A stretch of 21,461 bases of DNA from Stephanodiscus triporus (Eukaryota > Bacillariophyta > Thalassiosirophyceae > Thalassiosirales > Thalassiosiraceae): positions 1 through 21,461 of the forward strand of contig JALLAZ010000136.1 of the NCBI GenBank assembly GCA_036939755.1. The letters are read 5' to 3'. Positions 18,623-21,461 of the stretch are shown here, piece after piece. Under the pieces are notes generated by a model, which ran no database searches, was not told where the DNA came from, and worked only from the letters and a program-made list of their open reading frames with translations. The first letter of the stretch is position 1, and each line of letters starts with the position of its first letter. A program made the translations under genes and the position numbers.

Positions 18623-20559
18623 AGTTGCAGTGAATCAGCGTCGTAGACTCGCACAACGAAGCGTTGGCATCACCCTCTGAAATCAAAAAAAATTACCCAG
18701 ACTGAGTATGCTCATTACTCAGACTGAGTTTGCTCTCCATACTTGCTAAAGACATATGATAAAAGATTTGCCCCCTCTTGTACACAGACTATGGTATCTA
18801 GGAGGAAGGCAAGCATAGGTCCACCTACTTCACAAATAATATAGTCAGCATCATCTACTAATCATTTATTATTTGTTTCATCTGATCATGAATATGACAC
18901 AGAAAACAAAGGGTTGGCCACATAAAAGCTGGATGAGAATGACAATAACACAAGGACAAGGACAAGTCAGTTGCACCAACCAGGAGTCCCGAATGGCTTT
19001 TGAGAGAGCAGATGCGCTCCTAAGCCACCAAAAACTGGAAGACGAGCATCCTGAGTCAACCAGCATGAAGGACAATATAAGACAACATTGAACCGAGCAT
19101 GATCAGAAACCAGGTCTCTTCCACTCCTCACCAAATAGCATATAGATCTCGGCTATCCATGCAGACAAATATAGCATAAATCATTAAGCCATGGGTATAT
19201 TAAACATAGATTCTGGGGCATGATACCTGTCATAGTTGATGCTTAAAATATTGTTGGGGAGTGGCATAACAGAACCTTTTCTCCATATCAATTAGCCAGG
19301 GCTTAATGAAAGCAAAGAGAGCGGCGGCCACAAAACAGCTGCCATCATCCGATGGAATATTGTATGAATGCCATGGTCCACATGAATGGAGGGGGATTGG
19401 ATCAGGTCAATCCAATTCAAAAGCATGTGAAATTTCAAGGAGGCCAACCCATCCCATGATCATATGGCCTGATCCATAATTGGAAACTGAAAATTGCTTG
19501 GCAATTGGCAAGGCATGGTGCAGACAACATGTTGTTGATTGTATACCGCCTACAATGGCCATTGGTCATAAGTCTTAGGGTAGCCACAAGGAGCCTAGTG
19601 AGTAGAAGAAGATGATGATGCAAGCATGATCTGAGTGCAGACAAATCTGTACACACCATCCTGAATGATGAAGTGCTCTCACAAATGCACCAGGGGGTAG
19701 CTAGCCCCACAGTCTAACCAGATCTGGTATCAAGTGAAAATTGCCAGCATTCAATTGATGGGTGCAATGCCCCATAAAGAAGAATCAATGAAGAATCTGA
19801 TTGTGGTGTAAGGCATAGAAATTGAGAGCATAACTGACCAAGTTCAAATGGTAGGCGCCATATCCGTGGAACGTGAAAAGCCATCAGGGAGAGAATGACA
19901 TCAGGGAACAACCCCAGTCATGTGCAAATATCAGGTCATTGTTATCCCATGACATGGCCTTGCTCATTCTTCATTATCATGCATTCGTGGGTCCTGGAGA
20001 GGTGAAAATGATGTGTTGGCCAGTCTTCCTCTCAATGGATGTTGGATGATAGCTTGTAATTACTTGCAATGTTCTGTGAAACCAATTCGACTGAGTTGTC
20101 CCTCTGGAGAACAAGGTATCATAAAGTGGATTGAAAAGACTCATGAGATTCTGACCAAGCATTGACATGATAGATAAGGGCCCCAATATGAATAATATAA
20201 TCAACTCAGCAGTCATCAGACACAATCCATTGGGATAGGCATGTGTGAAGGTGCACATGGAATTGTTTTGGCAATATCTGATGCAATCCTCTTGTATAGG
20301 GCATATTTGGAAAAGATGATGCATAACCATAACCATAGAGTGTAATACTATAACGCCAACATGTGTGCTTCTATACACAATTTGCAAATTTCAATGCGCA
20401 AAATGGGAATGCCCGTGCACGATGGCAACACATGGCCACAGTGCAATAAGCATATAGCCAGGAGCGGCCCCATTGAATGTCTCAGCACCCAGGGTGATGT
20501 CACAAATGACCGCGCTTGAAAACATGGGATGAACCTTGGCAAGACGGCAGCAAATCCGC
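18623..20559. other. Gene-poor AT-rich region, no gene recognised
   Basis: Nearly 2 kb downstream of the permease contain only short open frames (all under 140 codons) with no family motif, no plausible start context and no consistent codon bias. The composition is AT-rich, with frequent CATG and CAATGG words, unlike the GC-rich genes to the left. A 22-bp tandem duplication lies at 18692-18735. The region could be an eroded transposable element, but I cannot identify reverse-transcriptase, integrase or transposase motifs in either strand. Confidence 0.5.
18692..18735 (+). repeat. 22-bp tandem duplication
   Basis: Two adjacent copies of ATTACYCAGACTGAGTWTGC plus TC differ at two positions. 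They lie 70 bp past the permease stop, probably in its 3' UTR or flank. Each copy contains the short inverted motif CAGACTGAG. Confidence 0.8.
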
Positions 20560-21117
20560 AAGCAAGTAGGATGGGAAGTTCCTTGGCATGACAGCAGGGA
20601 ATGGCTGCACATGAGTAAGATAGGAAGTGCCTTGGCACAATGGTAGAAAATGGCCTAGCACGAATCAGTTGGCAATGGCGTGATGACAGCGGATGGCCTA
20701 GCACAAGAACCCAACAGGAAAATGTGTTGCCTCACAAAATTCAATGATAATATTAGTTGCCTCAATGCAATGGCAGCACAAGAATCAGCAATAAAAGTAG
20801 TTGGCTTCAGCACAATTGAAGGGAATGGCCTAGCACAAGAATCAAACAAAAAAATCAACTATTGGCATGATGGCAACAGATGGTCCAGCACGAGAATTCA
20901 ACAAGACAATTAGTTGCCTCCACACGATCATTGCCACAGAAGGTTCATGATATTATTATTGCCTCAATGCGATGGCAGCATGAGAATCAACAATAAAAGT
21001 AGTTGGCCTCGGCATGATGGAAGCAAATGGCCTAGCGCAAGAATCCAAGAATTAAATCAGCTGGCCTCAGCGCAATGACAACAGATGGCCCAGTGTGAGA
21101 ATCCAACAAGCTTACCA
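20560..21117 (+). repeat. Degenerate minisatellite, about 58-bp unit
   Basis: Tandem diverged units are built on the pattern GTTGGCCTCAGCRCAATG, a purine-rich stretch, AATGGCCTAGCACAAGAATC, then an A-rich spacer. Clear full units are 20800-20857, 21002-21059 and 21060-21117. Shorter units of about 45 bp (for example 20755-20799 and 20958-21001) lack the middle AATGGCC segment. Earlier, more eroded units extend left to about 20560. The open frames across it on both strands are products of the repetition, not genes. Confidence 0.75.
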
Positions 21118-21461
21118 GCGCTGCAAGATGAGTCTAAAAAGGGACCATGGAGCACCACTTAAGAGAGGAGCGCCAGGAAGAATTATGATCTAGGTTTATG
21201 CTACACTCTAGATGGATCTTATGAGGAAGGGTGACATCAGTCGCACTATGCTGAGCCACAGCATAAGCTTTTTTATCTTGAGTAGTGCTAGTTAGAGTAG
21301 TTAGAGAGGGGGATAGTTTTCCAGCTTCATTTTGGTTTTTCAAATTTGGGGGTGGATGCAACAATCAAATGGTTTTGAAAGTCGAATATTATCCAGTAAA
21401 AGCTCTTTAGTGTTACTGCTACAACCTGACAGCGGGCTGGCTGTTTCGATCGTTCTCTTCT
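21118..21461. other. Terminal region, no gene recognised
   Basis: The last 344 bp follow the minisatellite. They contain an AAGCTTTTTTATCTTGAG stretch and a G run, but no supported gene on either strand. A 76-codon minus-strand frame lacks recognisable features. Confidence 0.5.

Noticed and set aside
18623..20559. Decayed copia-type or other retroelement coding region
   Set aside because: I read through several frames by eye for protease, integrase and RT motifs and found none that I could defend.

Overview
The window looks like nuclear DNA of a eukaryotic microalga, most probably a diatom or another stramenopile. The evidence is: short GT-AG introns (75-370 nt), a eukaryotic P0 ribosomal stalk protein with an alga-like tail, an APC permease of the plant/diatom polyamine-transporter type, an aldo/keto reductase with a presequence that could be plastid-directing, and a very large ankyrin/UvrD-helicase (TRANK1-like) gene of a kind expanded in these lineages. 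The species cannot be named from sequence alone.

Layout from left to right: the 3' part of a tRNA-Gly(GCC) (+); an MGST3-like MAPEG protein (+, 133-597); a G-rich spacer; a TRANK1-like ankyrin/IQ/SF1-helicase locus on the minus strand (8602 to about 974) with four exons, three in-frame stop codons and two frameshifts, annotated here as a pseudogene; a 302-bp MITE with 46-bp terminal inverted repeats and a TTA target duplication (8959-9260); ribosomal protein P0 (-, 9781-10743); a divergent phosphoribosyltransferase-fold protein resembling bacterial ter-cluster PRTases (+, 11443-12921); a Tas-like aldo/keto reductase in three exons (-, 13142-15246); an 11-exon APC-family permease (+, 15584-18622); and about 2.8 kb of gene-poor AT-rich DNA with a degenerate 58-bp minisatellite.

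The housekeeping and metabolic genes (MAPEG, P0, AKR, most of the permease) are GC-rich at third positions. The TRANK1-like locus and the right-hand end of the window are clearly AT-richer. The TRANK block also sits between two direct copies of a 53-61-bp repeat (911-963 and 9612-9672). Together these make it look like a separately acquired or family-expanded segment that is now decaying.

The genes do not form an operon or one pathway. Neighbours are convergent (MAPEG/TRANK, PRTase/AKR) or divergent (P0/PRTase, AKR/permease). The divergent pairs share upstream regions of about 700 and 340 bp that probably act as bidirectional promoters. No CRISPR array, rRNA or intact mobile element coding region is visible.
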